Notes: generated from the sequence alone by a model not told the origin. A DNA stretch of 39,101 nucleotides from Baia soyae (GCF_004341445.1 NZ_SLXV01000025.1:1-39101); one strand, 5' to 3'; positions 16,446 through 26,055 are shown, numbered from the stretch's first letter. A program made the numbers and translations.

Positions 16446-16672
16446 AGAGAAAATGTACTAGGGGCAATGTGTCTAGCCACTGCGATGTTAGTGAGCCTAC
16501 CTAGCGCAGTCCTTCGAAGCAAGGGTGTTTTGTGGCAATGTTTGAGCGTATACTTCGCGAGTTTTGCCACTTGCCCGAAGCGAAGAAGGACGGAGCGGAC
16601 TTGCTTTTCCACATCTTCGCAGGCTCACTATTTGAGCTGTGGCTAGACACATTGCCCTGGTATAATGATTTA
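16446..16672 (-). repeat. Structured repeat, copy A1 (candidate ncRNA/MITE)
   Basis: A 227-bp long imperfect palindrome, about nine-tenths identical to the copy at 29964-30217. Outer arms pair at 16461-16480 with 16639-16657 (GTCTAGCCAC / GTGGCTAGAC core), then GTGAGCC / GGCTCAC. GTCCTTC (16509-16515) pairs with GAAGGAC (16585-16591), and GTGGCAA (16532-16538) with TTGCCAC (16564-16570). On the minus strand the terminal loop reads AACTCGC, then ACGCTCAAACAT. A 9-bp direct repeat CCAACCAGT flanks it (16437-16445, 16673-16681), which could be a target-site duplication. It lies between the stop of the minus-strand 55-aa gene and the terminator at 16304-16350. Open frames inside it are not credible genes, because differences from the other copy preserve base pairing rather than protein. 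Confidence 0.85.
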
Positions 16673-16715
16673 CCAACCAGTCCAACAGTTTTAAGTCCTT
16701 TGTTACTTAAAAAAG

Positions 16716-16883
16716 CTACTCTGCTCTCTCCTGCTCAGCCTCATCCACATCACCAGACTGGCTATACGCACGATTAATAGCCGCCTGCACAAAATTCTCT
16801 TCCTCTGCCTCTTGCATTCCAAGAAGCTCATTGGAGAATTCAGCATTATACTTCGTTTGCTCTAACTTGCGCGGTTCTTTCAT
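16716..16883 (-). CDS. Small YfhD/SASP-like protein, 55 aa
   Basis: A short gene easily missed. It encodes 55 residues starting MKEPRKLEQTKYNAEFSNEL, highly acidic towards the C-terminus (DVDEAEQERAE). The block YNAEFSNELL resembles the minor spore protein SspO (YNEEFANEPL) and the B. subtilis YfhD family (VEFSRELAD). It is also a degenerate version of the GPR site TEFASE. The start is well supported: GGAGGTG (16891-16897 on this strand) lies 7 nt from ATG 16883. It is divergent from addB. Its probable 3' UTR contains the structured repeat 16446-16672 and ends at 16304-16350. A sporulation role is inferred from the motif only. Confidence 0.7.
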   Translation of the reverse strand: MKEPRKLEQTKYNAEFSNELLGMQEAEEENFVQAAINRAYSQSGDVDEAEQERAE

Positions 16884-16965
16884 AAGAGACCACCTCCATG
16901 ATTTGTATATAACGTTTCACCAATGAGAGTAAGCTATACTGGAATAATAAGGATGGAGAGATTCG

Positions 16966-19900
16966 ATGTCAGGAACTATCACGCTTCACCCTATCGAACA
17001 AACAGGACGTTTAGCAATCTTCACAAAGGAATATAGTGAATCAAAGCGCATTACCTATGTGTTTCCTAGCAGTGAATTAGTCTCCCGATATCGCTCTGAG
17101 ATCGTTTCTAGCTCCATTCAAGTGATGACCATGGATCAAATGGTGATACGAATGAGTGAAACAAATGCAGAGATGAGGAGTCCCCACTTTCGATATAAAT
17201 GTATTGAAACTTGTATGAATGAAGGAGTAGAGGAGGGCTGGTTTACACAGTGGCGAGAGCTAACCGTTGAATCCTTTTCTTGGATGATGAAAATAGAGAG
17301 CTGGATTGGTGAAGTGAAGCGGGCGGGTGTGATTCCCTCGCGACTACGGCGACTACTGCCTCAGGACAATCAGTTAGTTCAAGGAATGGTTCGTTTGTAT
17401 GAACGATACCAGCAGAAAATGAAACAATATAACTGGCTAGATCAAGAACAAGCCTATTTGATATTGTTAGAAAGACTAAAAGAGCGTGACCTAACAGGAG
17501 AAGTCTTTATTTTTGAACAATTTAATGATCTACACTATATCCAAGAAAGCTTACTATCGGGATTGGTTGCTCGTAATGCTACGGTTGAATTTCACCTTCT
17601 ATATGATCTAAAACGAAGTGGTTTTGACTCGGTAAAGGCTACATTACAGCGTTTGCAGAAAGTTGGTTTTCAGGTCTATGACTACACAACCGGCATCGCT
17701 CATATCCTATCTACGGATACAAACACAGAAACAGCCCTACAACATCTAAAACAATCTCTCTTTGTCTCAGACCGAACACAACCTTTTACGAAATCAGATG
17801 ACAGTGTACAAATTTGGCAGGCAAACCATAAGGTATTGGAAGTTCGGCAGGCAATTCGCCAAGTGAAGGAATGGATGCTTCGTGACCACATACCAGGGGG
17901 CCAAATTGCACTCGTGACAGAGCAATGGGATGTGTATGCGCCTCTTGTGAGAAGAATTGCAACGGAAGCGGGAGTCCCATTCCATTTGCGACATGTTCAA
18001 TCGGGGATGGAACAATGTATGGGACAAGTCATTCGTTCTGCTTTTGCTTGTAGAGATGGTGATGTAGCGACGATTCCTTTTTTATCCCGCTCCGCTGGAA
18101 TCGAACTAACTTCTTGGGCTGAATCTCAGCAATCTTGGAGGAAATCGCACTATTCCTCAGATGAGGTGTTGCAATGTTGGCTAGAAGCGACAGAGCCGCA
18201 GTATGCAGAAGAGGTCGTGGAGTTATGGAGATGGATCGGGCAGATCCCGGAAGCGAATCGGGAGTTAGACTGGTATTCGTGGTTCGGATCATGGGTAGCT
18301 GTTCGTCTACGCCCTAACGTTACGGTATTTCGAGACGATGAATCCTTACAAGAATGGATTGAAAATAGGCGCTTATGGACGAAAATGGAGCAATGGTGCC
18401 AGGAGATGAGTAAAAGTGAGCAAACCAACACATCTGTATGGAGTTTCCGTGATTTTGCCCAAGAGATAACAAATTGGTTATCTCATATTCAATTGACGAT
18501 GGATCCAGAAGAGAGTGGTGGGGTATGTCTACTAGCCGCGAATATGATTTGTGGTCAGTCTTTTACCAAAGTCATTTTACTGGGGTGTGAAGAGAAAAAT
18601 TGGCCGCGATCTTATCAAGATGATTGGTTATTTCCAGATCCATTGCGTAGGGAGTTGAGTAAAGAATCAATCTGGCTTCAGACATCCGACCATATCAGAG
18701 AGCGACAGAAGCGATCCTTTCTTATGGCGATTATGAGTGCACAAGATCAAGTTGTTTTCTCTTATTCAATACGCAATGATACGGGTGATCCGTTGAATCC
18801 ATCTCCCTATATACGAGAAGTGAGTAAGTGCTTGCCTAAGTACGATGATGCTGAATGGAAATCTCATCAACACATGCTATCTCCCCATTGCTGGATTCGC
18901 TCCAAGGATATCGTCTATGCCGTCGCAAAAGAATCAGTCTACCAACCCATTGAATGGCTAGATCGAATTGGCTCCGAGTTGAAAGAGGAGATTCAAATTG
19001 CTCGATCGAGAAGCGCACAGATGATATCACCGTGGTTTGGCTCGCTAGATGGAGATGAGGAAAATCAACTCTCCAGTTTACTTTCGGAAAAAGTATGGAG
19101 CGCTTCGGAGTTAGACGTATTAATGAGTTGTCGTTTCCGATATCTGGCTCAGAGGATTTGGAATGTGAGATCACGCGAGCAACAGAGTAGAGGTTTGCCC
19201 AGAATGACTGCGGGAAATGCGATACACGCCTTTTTGCATGCATGGTTCAAACGATTTCAAGAGCAAGGAGAGGATTGGGAAACCTTTTCTTTTTCCAAAT
19301 CCAGTGTGGAGGCATTATTTGAGGAAGTGTTAGAGGTCGAGTTCCAACATTATCCCCCTATTGTCAAGGAAATCGAGAAGCGAAAAGAAGCCAGAAGGCT
19401 CATGCAGTTTATGAGACTAGAAGAAAAAGGACGAAAAGGCGGAAGGGTGAAACACCCACTTCAACCCAGATTTCTGGAATTGTCATTTGGCCTTCCCATG
19501 GATTCCCCCGAACACGTAGATCCCCAGTCGAAAAGACAACCGGTTACAATCTCGTTGACCAAGGATATGAAAATTCAGGTTAAAGGAAAGATGGATCGGG
19601 TGGATATGGACGAGGAACATTTGGTTGTATATGACTATAAATCGGGCAACAATCTCCCTTCACTACAAGAGCTGTATGAAGGAAAAGCGATTCAGCTTCC
19701 ACTCTATCTCTGGGTATTGCAGGATGGATTTGGATACTTAGAGGCACAAATGATAGGCGGTGCGTTTTATACATCCGAAAGAAGGTCTCTGGGTTTATGG
19801 AGAGCAGGTCTTGTCCAACAAAAGGCAAACATTCATCGATCTGTTAAGGGATTAGACCCACAGCAATGGTCAGAGGTGCATCATTATATGAAAAGAAGAT

Positions 19901-20013
19901 TAGCGAAGCAGATACAAGCATTATATTCCGGAGAAGTGAGGGTGAAGCCAACTTGGCACTGCCCGTCCTATTGCGCAGCAAAGCGATTTTGTCGATATCG
20001 GGACCCAAAATAG
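16966..20013 (+). CDS. addB: AddB-like helicase-nuclease subunit with Fe-S nuclease domain
   Basis: A 1015-residue AddB-type protein. With AddA it processes double-strand breaks for RecA loading. The inactive helicase-like core carries fragments such as VILLGCEEKNWPRS. The C-terminal PD-(D/E)XK nuclease has GKMDRVD, YDYKSG (Asp890, Lys892) and the QLPLYLW motif. Four cysteines that staple a 4Fe-4S cluster are present: Cys722 in MSCRFRYLAQ, and Cys999, Cys1003 and Cys1009 (CX3CX5C). B. subtilis AddB begins with a Walker A near residue 10; here the N-terminus (MSGTITLHPIEQTGRLAIFT) has no GxxGxGKT, so it is reduced or divergent. Its stop is 18 bp before addA. The start follows GGATGGAGAG. Confidence 0.88.
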   Translation: MSGTITLHPIEQTGRLAIFTKEYSESKRITYVFPSSELVSRYRSEIVSSSIQVMTMDQMVIRMSETNAEMRSPHFRYKCIETCMNEGVEEGWFTQWRELTVESFSWMMKIESWIGEVKRAGVIPSRLRRLLPQDNQLVQGMVRLYERYQQKMKQYNWLDQEQAYLILLERLKERDLTGEVFIFEQFNDLHYIQESLLSGLVARNATVEFHLLYDLKRSGFDSVKATLQRLQKVGFQVYDYTTGIAHILSTDTNTETALQHLKQSLFVSDRTQPFTKSDDSVQIWQANHKVLEVRQAIRQVKEWMLRDHIPGGQIALVTEQWDVYAPLVRRIATEAGVPFHLRHVQSGMEQCMGQVIRSAFACRDGDVATIPFLSRSAGIELTSWAESQQSWRKSHYSSDEVLQCWLEATEPQYAEEVVELWRWIGQIPEANRELDWYSWFGSWVAVRLRPNVTVFRDDESLQEWIENRRLWTKMEQWCQEMSKSEQTNTSVWSFRDFAQEITNWLSHIQLTMDPEESGGVCLLAANMICGQSFTKVILLGCEEKNWPRSYQDDWLFPDPLRRELSKESIWLQTSDHIRERQKRSFLMAIMSAQDQVVFSYSIRNDTGDPLNPSPYIREVSKCLPKYDDAEWKSHQHMLSPHCWIRSKDIVYAVAKESVYQPIEWLDRIGSELKEEIQIARSRSAQMISPWFGSLDGDEENQLSSLLSEKVWSASELDVLMSCRFRYLAQRIWNVRSREQQSRGLPRMTAGNAIHAFLHAWFKRFQEQGEDWETFSFSKSSVEALFEEVLEVEFQHYPPIVKEIEKRKEARRLMQFMRLEEKGRKGGRVKHPLQPRFLELSFGLPMDSPEHVDPQSKRQPVTISLTKDMKIQVKGKMDRVDMDEEHLVVYDYKSGNNLPSLQELYEGKAIQLPLYLWVLQDGFGYLEAQMIGGAFYTSERRSLGLWRAGLVQQKANIHRSVKGLDPQQWSEVHHYMKRRLAKQIQALYSGEVRVKPTWHCPSYCAAKRFCRYRDPK

Positions 20014-20031
20014 AAAGTGGGAGGAGGTTGC

Positions 20032-23000
20032 ATGGAGAAGTGGATGGAGGAACTCATTTGTGAGTCACTGTCAGAGGAGCAAAAAGAAGCAGTGCTTAGC
20101 AAGCAGTACCGGTGTATCGTCATGGCTGGAGCTGGAGCGGGGAAGACTCGGGTGTTGGTGAAACGCTTTGTGTATACCTTGTGTCAGTTTGGTATGAACC
20201 CGTCGAATCTTCGTAAAATGGTGGCTATCACATTTACGAAAAAAGCGGCAACGGAGATGCGGGATCGTTTGCGGAAAGAGATGGAGCGGATGATCGATCG
20301 ATTAGGTAAAAGGGGGGACGAAGCGGAGGTTCAATCGTGGAATGAAGTTCGCCAATGCCTAGATGAAGCTCATATCTACACCATTCACTCCTATTGCCAA
20401 TTGATTTTGTCAACAGAGCCGATTCGAGCAGGCGTCGATCCATTTTTTCAAGTAGTAGAAGAATGGGAAGCGAATCGACTTTTGGAACAAGCTGTTATCC
20501 ATGTGCTTTCCTCGACCGAATTGCTTCATCAGCGAAGCGAGATTGAGCGTGAATGGTGGATGTATTATCTTTCGTTAATCGGATGGACAAGGGCGGAATC
20601 GATGCTAGTTGAGTTGTCTCGAAAGTGGAGGAATCTGGGATGGACATTTTCTAAATTGGTAGACTGCACGACAGAGAGCCTCCTGCATCGATTAGGATCA
20701 GATGATTCAGAAAAAGAGCATGAGATGAACCTAGAATCGGAAGAAATGATGACTCGATTACTACTGTTCTATTTGCAAGAGATTCATGTATATTATCAAC
20801 TCTTAAAACAGCAGAAGGCACGATATGATTATCAAGACTTAATCCAGATGGTGTGTGAAGCGCTAGAGAAAGACCCGTCATTTCGCGTACATATAAAGCA
20901 ACAGATTCAATCTTTAATGATCGATGAGTATCAAGATACAGACGGGCTCCAGAAGCGGTTAGTAGATTTTATTATCGCAGAACAAGTAGATGCGTATAGG
21001 TATGTATTCGTAGTAGGTGATCCGAAGCAGTCGATTTATCGCTTTCGTGGGGCAGATGTCTCTATTTTTATCGAAACACAAAAAGAATGGATGGACGAAG
21101 AGAATGGGTGTCTACACTTAACACATAATTACCGGTCTCAGGCTGGGATTGTTCAGTTTAGCAATCAACTATGTAAACATGCTTTTCCAGTAGATGAGTT
21201 TCGCCCTATTCAAGCATCTAGAACGGGTAAGGGGATAGATATAGATAAGCCGGTTCAATTGCTCTGCATCTCTAATAAGGACCGAAATAACGAGAAACTA
21301 GTGGAACAAGAAGCAATGATCATAAGCAACCAAATCAAGCGCTTACGGTCCGATTTTCGATATGGTGACATGGTATTGCTATTACGGAAAATGAATGATG
21401 CGTCTCTATATGAGCAAATTCTGCGATCGCAGGGGCTTCCTGTGCGAATTGTGGGGGGGAGTAGTTTTTATGAGACTCAAGAGATCCAAGATTTTCTCTA
21501 TCTTTTGGCTACGATTCTAACACCTGCTCGTGCAGAAAATTGGGTAGGCGCTTTACGTTCGCCGTTTGTTCATATGAGTGATGAAGGAATTACTCGACTT
21601 GCCCTTCGAACAGGCTGGACGGGAGATCCACGGAGTTGGCTTAACCAATCCATTTTAAAGGAACATGATCAACTTCGACTACGAAATTTTTGCTCTTTAT
21701 ATGAGTCCCTGAAGCGAATGAGCTTACGTCGTACACCGGGACAATTGATTCGATGGATCATGGAACATAGTAACTATATGACGATCCTTTGGGGATTACC
21801 AAACGGGGCGCAGGCTGCTTTCAACCTCGAGAAATGGTGTTCCACATGGGAGATAGAATCGGACCCTACTCTCCTTACACTGGAAGGATTCCTAGAGAAA
21901 ATGGAGCTATACCAATCGGAGGCCAACCAAGAGCCAGAGGCGGAAATTTGGGACGAGGGAGAAGATGTCATTCGAATCATGACGATTCATAAATCCAAAG
22001 GATTGGAGTTTCCAATTGTTTTCTTGCCGAATCTATGGAACACTTCGCATGTCCCGGTTAGTCGTGAGTCATCGTTGATTCATCCTACAATGGGCTTAGT
22101 TATAAAAGGATTTGATCACCTCGAGAGGCAGAGCTATGCTAAGTCGAAAATCGAATTTCCCCGCTGGAAAGAGGCTGTCTTTTATGAGGAAGAATTAGAA
22201 TCACAAGAGCTGATGCGCTTGCTTTATGTAGCTGTAACCCGGGCCGAAGATACCTTATTTCTGGGTCTTCCAGAGAATCAGGGGAAATCTACATCTACAA
22301 AAGATCTAGCCTCTTGGCTGAGAGGGATTCTTACGATGGATTCGGATGAGCCAAGAGAGTCTATTCCATTTGGCTCCGATTTCCTACCTATCCTTTATGA
22401 AAATACATTTTCCATAACACCTCCACTTGTCGAAGGCGAACGGAAATCAGATCCCTTTGATCACACAGCGATTTCCTTTACGGAGCCAATTCCGTTTGGA
22501 AAATATAATCATATTCCAATCAGTGTGACGGATTGGAAAGAATTAGTTCACTGTCCAAGGAAGTATTATTATCATCGTGTGCTCCAGGTACCGATTCCCG
22601 ATGTTGAGCGAGTAGAGGAAAAGCCGTCTGTCTCTTATATATCTGGCAATCGGCGTGGGGAAATCGTTCATTATCTCTGTGAGAAAACGGTCTCTTCAGC
22701 AGAGCGACTCTGGTTACAACCTGATTGGTTTGCTCGAATTGCTCACATATTTCATCTGAATTCTCGTGAAATGGAGGCTTTACAACCTGATTTAGAGCAG
22801 ATTCGAACAAGATTTTTAGATAGCCACGTGGTTCAGAGGATTGCAGAGTCGAAAAAGGTACTGACAGAGGAACCGTTTCAATTTGTGACACCGGGATTTC
22901 GGATAAGTGGCCAAATCGATTTGTTACTCCAGGATCAGCATCAAGGTTGGGAGATTATCGACTTTAAAACGGATCGCATGAAAGTGGAAGATATCACAGA

Positions 23001-23283
23001 AAAAAAAACCTTTTATCTACCACAATTGCAACTTTATTCGCTGGCATGGCGTGCACGAGGAATGCAGATAAACGGGGCTACGCTTTATTTTCTAGATTGT
23101 AACCACGAAGAGAGAATACAGATCGATTCGCAGTGGTGGCAACAAGCCGAAAGGCTTCTCGAATATACGCGTTCTTTTTTTCCATTGGAAAGAAAAATGT
23201 TCAATTGGCCGACGAAACCCAGCAAAAATTGTTCATACTGTGAATATAACGTGCTATGCGATAAAATAGGCACAAATTCGTGA
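20032..23283 (+). CDS. addA: AddA-like UvrD-family helicase/nuclease with extra Fe-S signature
   Basis: A 1083-residue superfamily 1 helicase fused to a PD-(D/E)XK nuclease. Helicase motifs: LSEEQKEAV (Q), AGAGAGKT (Walker A, 32-39), AITFTKKAATEM (Ia), MIDEYQDT (II, 296-303), VVGDPKQSIYRFRGAD (III), THNYRS (IV), MTIHKSKGLEFP (V) and LLYVAVTRAED (VI). Nuclease: GQIDLLL (Asp963), EIIDFKTD (Asp977, Lys979) and LPQLQLYS. Unlike typical AddA, it also has Cys841 in HCPRKYYY and Cys1067, Cys1070 and Cys1076 (CX2CX5C), the iron-staple arrangement normally found in AddB. It is somewhat shorter than B. subtilis AddA (about 1230). GTG 20017 is in frame, but GGGAGGAGG (20019-20027) selects ATG 20032. Confidence 0.92.
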   Translation: MEKWMEELICESLSEEQKEAVLSKQYRCIVMAGAGAGKTRVLVKRFVYTLCQFGMNPSNLRKMVAITFTKKAATEMRDRLRKEMERMIDRLGKRGDEAEVQSWNEVRQCLDEAHIYTIHSYCQLILSTEPIRAGVDPFFQVVEEWEANRLLEQAVIHVLSSTELLHQRSEIEREWWMYYLSLIGWTRAESMLVELSRKWRNLGWTFSKLVDCTTESLLHRLGSDDSEKEHEMNLESEEMMTRLLLFYLQEIHVYYQLLKQQKARYDYQDLIQMVCEALEKDPSFRVHIKQQIQSLMIDEYQDTDGLQKRLVDFIIAEQVDAYRYVFVVGDPKQSIYRFRGADVSIFIETQKEWMDEENGCLHLTHNYRSQAGIVQFSNQLCKHAFPVDEFRPIQASRTGKGIDIDKPVQLLCISNKDRNNEKLVEQEAMIISNQIKRLRSDFRYGDMVLLLRKMNDASLYEQILRSQGLPVRIVGGSSFYETQEIQDFLYLLATILTPARAENWVGALRSPFVHMSDEGITRLALRTGWTGDPRSWLNQSILKEHDQLRLRNFCSLYESLKRMSLRRTPGQLIRWIMEHSNYMTILWGLPNGAQAAFNLEKWCSTWEIESDPTLLTLEGFLEKMELYQSEANQEPEAEIWDEGEDVIRIMTIHKSKGLEFPIVFLPNLWNTSHVPVSRESSLIHPTMGLVIKGFDHLERQSYAKSKIEFPRWKEAVFYEEELESQELMRLLYVAVTRAEDTLFLGLPENQGKSTSTKDLASWLRGILTMDSDEPRESIPFGSDFLPILYENTFSITPPLVEGERKSDPFDHTAISFTEPIPFGKYNHIPISVTDWKELVHCPRKYYYHRVLQVPIPDVERVEEKPSVSYISGNRRGEIVHYLCEKTVSSAERLWLQPDWFARIAHIFHLNSREMEALQPDLEQIRTRFLDSHVVQRIAESKKVLTEEPFQFVTPGFRISGQIDLLLQDQHQGWEIIDFKTDRMKVEDITEKKTFYLPQLQLYSLAWRARGMQINGATLYFLDCNHEERIQIDSQWWQQAERLLEYTRSFFPLERKMFNWPTKPSKNCSYCEYNVLCDKIGTNS

Positions 23284-23363
23284 ATAGTCTTCTCTTCCGT
23301 TGAAAAACGCGAAAAAGTCACGGATAATGAATAGTATGTAGGATTTAAAGGAGAGTCGTCGTT

Positions 23364-23711
23364 TTGTCAATGATTACTGAGTTTTTTCAGAACTTATTAG
23401 CAGGATTTGCATGGATCATCATTTTCTCGCTCGTTGTTTGGATGGGCGGTTTAGTCGTTTTATTAATTATGGAGTTGTTTTCTCCGAATGAATTATTTAT
23501 AAAAGAGTACCTGTGGAAAGTATGGAAGATGTTCCGAATGATCTTCGAATGGTCTTCCTACGGAGGAATCATCGCCGGCCTAGTCATGACCCAAACGTCT
23601 GGAGAAGTTTATGCAAACGTAATGATTTCCCTAGCCGCAGTTATTTTAAGTGTATTCCACCTCTCATGGAGAAGGCATTCTAAGCCTAAGCCGATCCGAG
23701 ATGTCACATAG
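23364..23711 (+). CDS. Small membrane protein, 115 aa
   Basis: Unrecognised. Three hydrophobic segments: FAWIIIFSLVVWMGGLVVLLIMEL (about 14-38), GGIIAGLVMTQ (about 66-77) and VMISLAAVILSVFHL (about 85-100). A charged amphipathic stretch (FIKEYLWKVWKMFRMIFEW) lies between the first and second. The basic C-terminus (RRHSKPKPIRD) probably faces the cytoplasm. TTG 23364 has AAAGGAGAG (23347-23355) at 8 nt, better than ATG 23370 at 14 nt, so TTG is likely the start. It stands between addA and rel with its own terminator. Confidence 0.75.
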   Translation: MSMITEFFQNLLAGFAWIIIFSLVVWMGGLVVLLIMELFSPNELFIKEYLWKVWKMFRMIFEWSSYGGIIAGLVMTQTSGEVYANVMISLAAVILSVFHLSWRRHSKPKPIRDVT

Positions 23712-23727
23712 AATAAAGGATAAAAGG

Positions 23728-23759
23728 ATCTGGAGAATTTTCTTCAGATTCTTTTTTTT
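23728..23759 (+). terminator. Terminator before rel
   Basis: ATCTG (23728-23732) with CAGAT (23745-23749) plus AGAA/TTCT inner pairs, followed by TTCTTTTTTTT. Confidence 0.7.
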
Positions 23760-23798
23760 ACTATATGAATATCACGAATCCTCAATCACTTGCCCTCC

Positions 23799-23827
23799 TT
23801 TACATTTACAAGTGGATATAAGATAAT
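23799..23827 (+). promoter_or_regulatory. Sigma-A promoter of rel
   Basis: TTTACA (23799-23804), 17 bp, GATAAT (23822-23827). Predicted transcription start is near 23834, about 30 nt before the chosen rel start. This argues against the upstream in-frame starts at 23790 and 23826. Confidence 0.6.
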
Positions 23828-23864
23828 GATAAGCAAACTATTTCGGGAGCGTGGTGATGACTGG

Positions 23865-26045
23865 ATGAGCCTACTTAACCCGTTGTTGGACTTGGGGAGA
23901 ACCTATCTTGCTGAAGAAGACCTAGTCCATATAGAGCGAGCTTATCGGTTTGCCGAAGAAGCGCATCGAGGTCAGATGCGAAAGTCGGGAGACCCTTTTA
24001 TCATCCATCCAGTCGCCGTAACAGAGATTTTAATGGGGCTGAAGATGGATCTGTCTACCCTTATTGCAGCACTATTGCATGATGTGGTGGAAGATACAGA
24101 TGTAGAGTTAGAAGAAATCCAAGAGCAGTTCGGTGATGCGGTTGCTCTGATTGTGGATGGGCTAACCAAATTAAAGCGTAGTTTTAAATATATGTCTAAA
24201 TCAGAGCATCAAGCTGAAAACTATCGTAAAATGTTTATTGCGATGGCGAAGGATGTTCGTGTTGTCATTATCAAGCTAGCGGATCGATTGCATAATATGC
24301 GCACTGTTCAACATATGTCGGAGAAGAAGCAGATCGAGTATGCAGAGGAAACGCTGGAGATATTTGCTCCATTGTCCCATCGTCTCGGGATTTCGAAGAT
24401 CAGGTGGGAATTAGAAGATCTTTCCCTTCGTTATAAAGAGCCTCAAGCTTACTACCGAATCGCTTCTCTCATGAAGAAGAAGCGAACGGAGCGGGAGCAT
24501 TTTTTAGGCGAGATTATTGAGACATTAAAAGGAAGGTTTGAGAAGTACCAGATTCCTCTTGAGGATATCTCAGGCAGACCCAAGCATATTTATAGCATCT
24601 ATCGTAAAATGACACTCCAACATAAACCCTTTAATGAGATTTATGATCTAATGGCGGTTCGGGTGATTGTGGAGTCTTTGCGGGATTGTTACGCTGTACT
24701 CGGGATTGTTCATACCATGTGGCGTCCGATGCCAGGCCGTTTTAAAGATTATATCGCGATGCCAAAAAACAACTTATACCAATCCCTTCATACCACAGTA
24801 CATGGCCCAAGAGGCGAGCCAATTGAGATTCAGATTCGAACGACAGAGATGCATAAGACAGCAGAGTTCGGGATCGCGGCTCACTGGGCATATAAAGAAG
24901 GGACAAGCGTTGAGCGGGAGCAAGATTTTAACGAAAAGTTAACTTGGTTCCGTGAGATGATGGAATTACAAAATGACTCCAATAATGCGCAGGAGTTTGT
25001 GGAGAGCATCAAAGGAGATTGGTTTAAAGATACCGTTTTTGTCTTTACACCTAAGTCTGATGTCATTGAGCTACCGGCGGGTTCGGTTCCGCTTGACTTT
25101 GCATATCGGATTCATACCGAGATCGGAAATAAGTGCGTAGGTTCCAAGGTGAACGGCAAGATTGTTCCGCTCGATTATAAACTGCGAACTGGGGACCAAG
25201 TACAGATTATCACGAGCAAACACAGCTTTGGTCCAAGTAGAGATTGGCTCAAGTTAGTAAAATCTTCACATGCACGAAACAAAATTCGTAGTTGGTTTAA
25301 GACGCAACGCAAAGAAGAGAGTATCGCCAAAGGGCGAGAAATGATCGAAGCAGTACTGAAGAAGAATCACTTCGAATGTAGCGAAGTATTAAAAAATGAC
25401 CGTCTACTTGAAGTGAGTAAGAAGTTTAATATGAATGAATCGGATGACCTTTATGCCGCAGTAGGATATGGAGGCATTACGGCTCATGAAGCATACCGCC
25501 GTCTTACACATGGATTACGTGATGAGGAAGCTCCAACGATCGCGGAAGCCATCGCAAACCTCCCCGAAATCAAACCGAAAAAGTTTTATCGTTCGGGGCC
25601 GGGTGTTACTGTTGTAGGTGCTGATAATGTGATGATCCGGCTTTCACGTTGCTGTAACCCAGTTCCTGGCGAAGAGATCACCGGTTTTATCACCCGAGGA
25701 AGAGGAGTATCCGTACATCGTCTCGAATGTCCGAATATCCAAACGATCGAACCAGAACGGGCGATTCAGGTGATCTGGGAGACGGACGATCCGAACCGAA
25801 CGTATCAAGTGGACATTGAGATCTCTGGATTTGATCGGAGTGGTCTTCTAAATGATGTCTTACAAGCCGTTTCGGAGCAAAAAGCGGACTGTTTCGGTGT
25901 AGTGGCTAGGGTGCATCGTAAAGGCTTTGCTGCGATCCATCTAACCGTTTCGATTAAAAATAGCAAACACTTGCGAAATGTAGTGGAAAAAATCAAGCGA
26001 GTTCCAGATGTGATTAGCGTGCAGAGAATGTTCCAACAAGGGTGA
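23865..26045 (+). CDS. relA: Bifunctional (p)ppGpp synthetase/hydrolase (RelA/SpoT, Rsh)
   Basis: A 726-residue long RSH protein that makes and degrades the stringent-response alarmones. The N-terminal HD hydrolase is intact: [11 protein letters not shown], then [10 protein letters not shown] with His72-Asp73. The synthetase domain has [13 protein letters not shown] and RFKDYIAMP (292-300); the RxKD form marks bifunctional enzymes. These are followed by TGS ([20 protein letters not shown]), a zinc-finger region with [10 protein letters not shown] and HRLECPN, and a C-terminal ACT domain. The frame opens at 23790, but family alignment, the promoter and GGTGAT (23853-23858) support ATG 23865. 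The dtd gene follows 10 bp later, the order seen in Bacillus. Confidence 0.97.
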   Translation: MSLLNPLLDLGRTYLAEEDLVHIERAYRFAEEAHRGQMRKSGDPFIIHPVAVTEILMGLKMDLSTLIAALLHDVVEDTDVELEEIQEQFGDAVALIVDGLTKLKRSFKYMSKSEHQAENYRKMFIAMAKDVRVVIIKLADRLHNMRTVQHMSEKKQIEYAEETLEIFAPLSHRLGISKIRWELEDLSLRYKEPQAYYRIASLMKKKRTEREHFLGEIIETLKGRFEKYQIPLEDISGRPKHIYSIYRKMTLQHKPFNEIYDLMAVRVIVESLRDCYAVLGIVHTMWRPMPGRFKDYIAMPKNNLYQSLHTTVHGPRGEPIEIQIRTTEMHKTAEFGIAAHWAYKEGTSVEREQDFNEKLTWFREMMELQNDSNNAQEFVESIKGDWFKDTVFVFTPKSDVIELPAGSVPLDFAYRIHTEIGNKCVGSKVNGKIVPLDYKLRTGDQVQIITSKHSFGPSRDWLKLVKSSHARNKIRSWFKTQRKEESIAKGREMIEAVLKKNHFECSEVLKNDRLLEVSKKFNMNESDDLYAAVGYGGITAHEAYRRLTHGLRDEEAPTIAEAIANLPEIKPKKFYRSGPGVTVVGADNVMIRLSRCCNPVPGEEITGFITRGRGVSVHRLECPNIQTIEPERAIQVIWETDDPNRTYQVDIEISGFDRSGLLNDVLQAVSEQKADCFGVVARVHRKGFAAIHLTVSIKNSKHLRNVVEKIKRVPDVISVQRMFQQG

Positions 26046-26055
26046 GGGGGATTTG

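Noticed and set aside
16532-16777. Plus-strand frame of 81 codons (MAMFERILREFCHLPE...) and a similar 60-codon frame at 30073-30255
   Set aside because: They fall in the structured repeats A1 and A2. Differences between copies preserve base pairing and often change amino acids, no ribosome binding site is present, and the ends differ.
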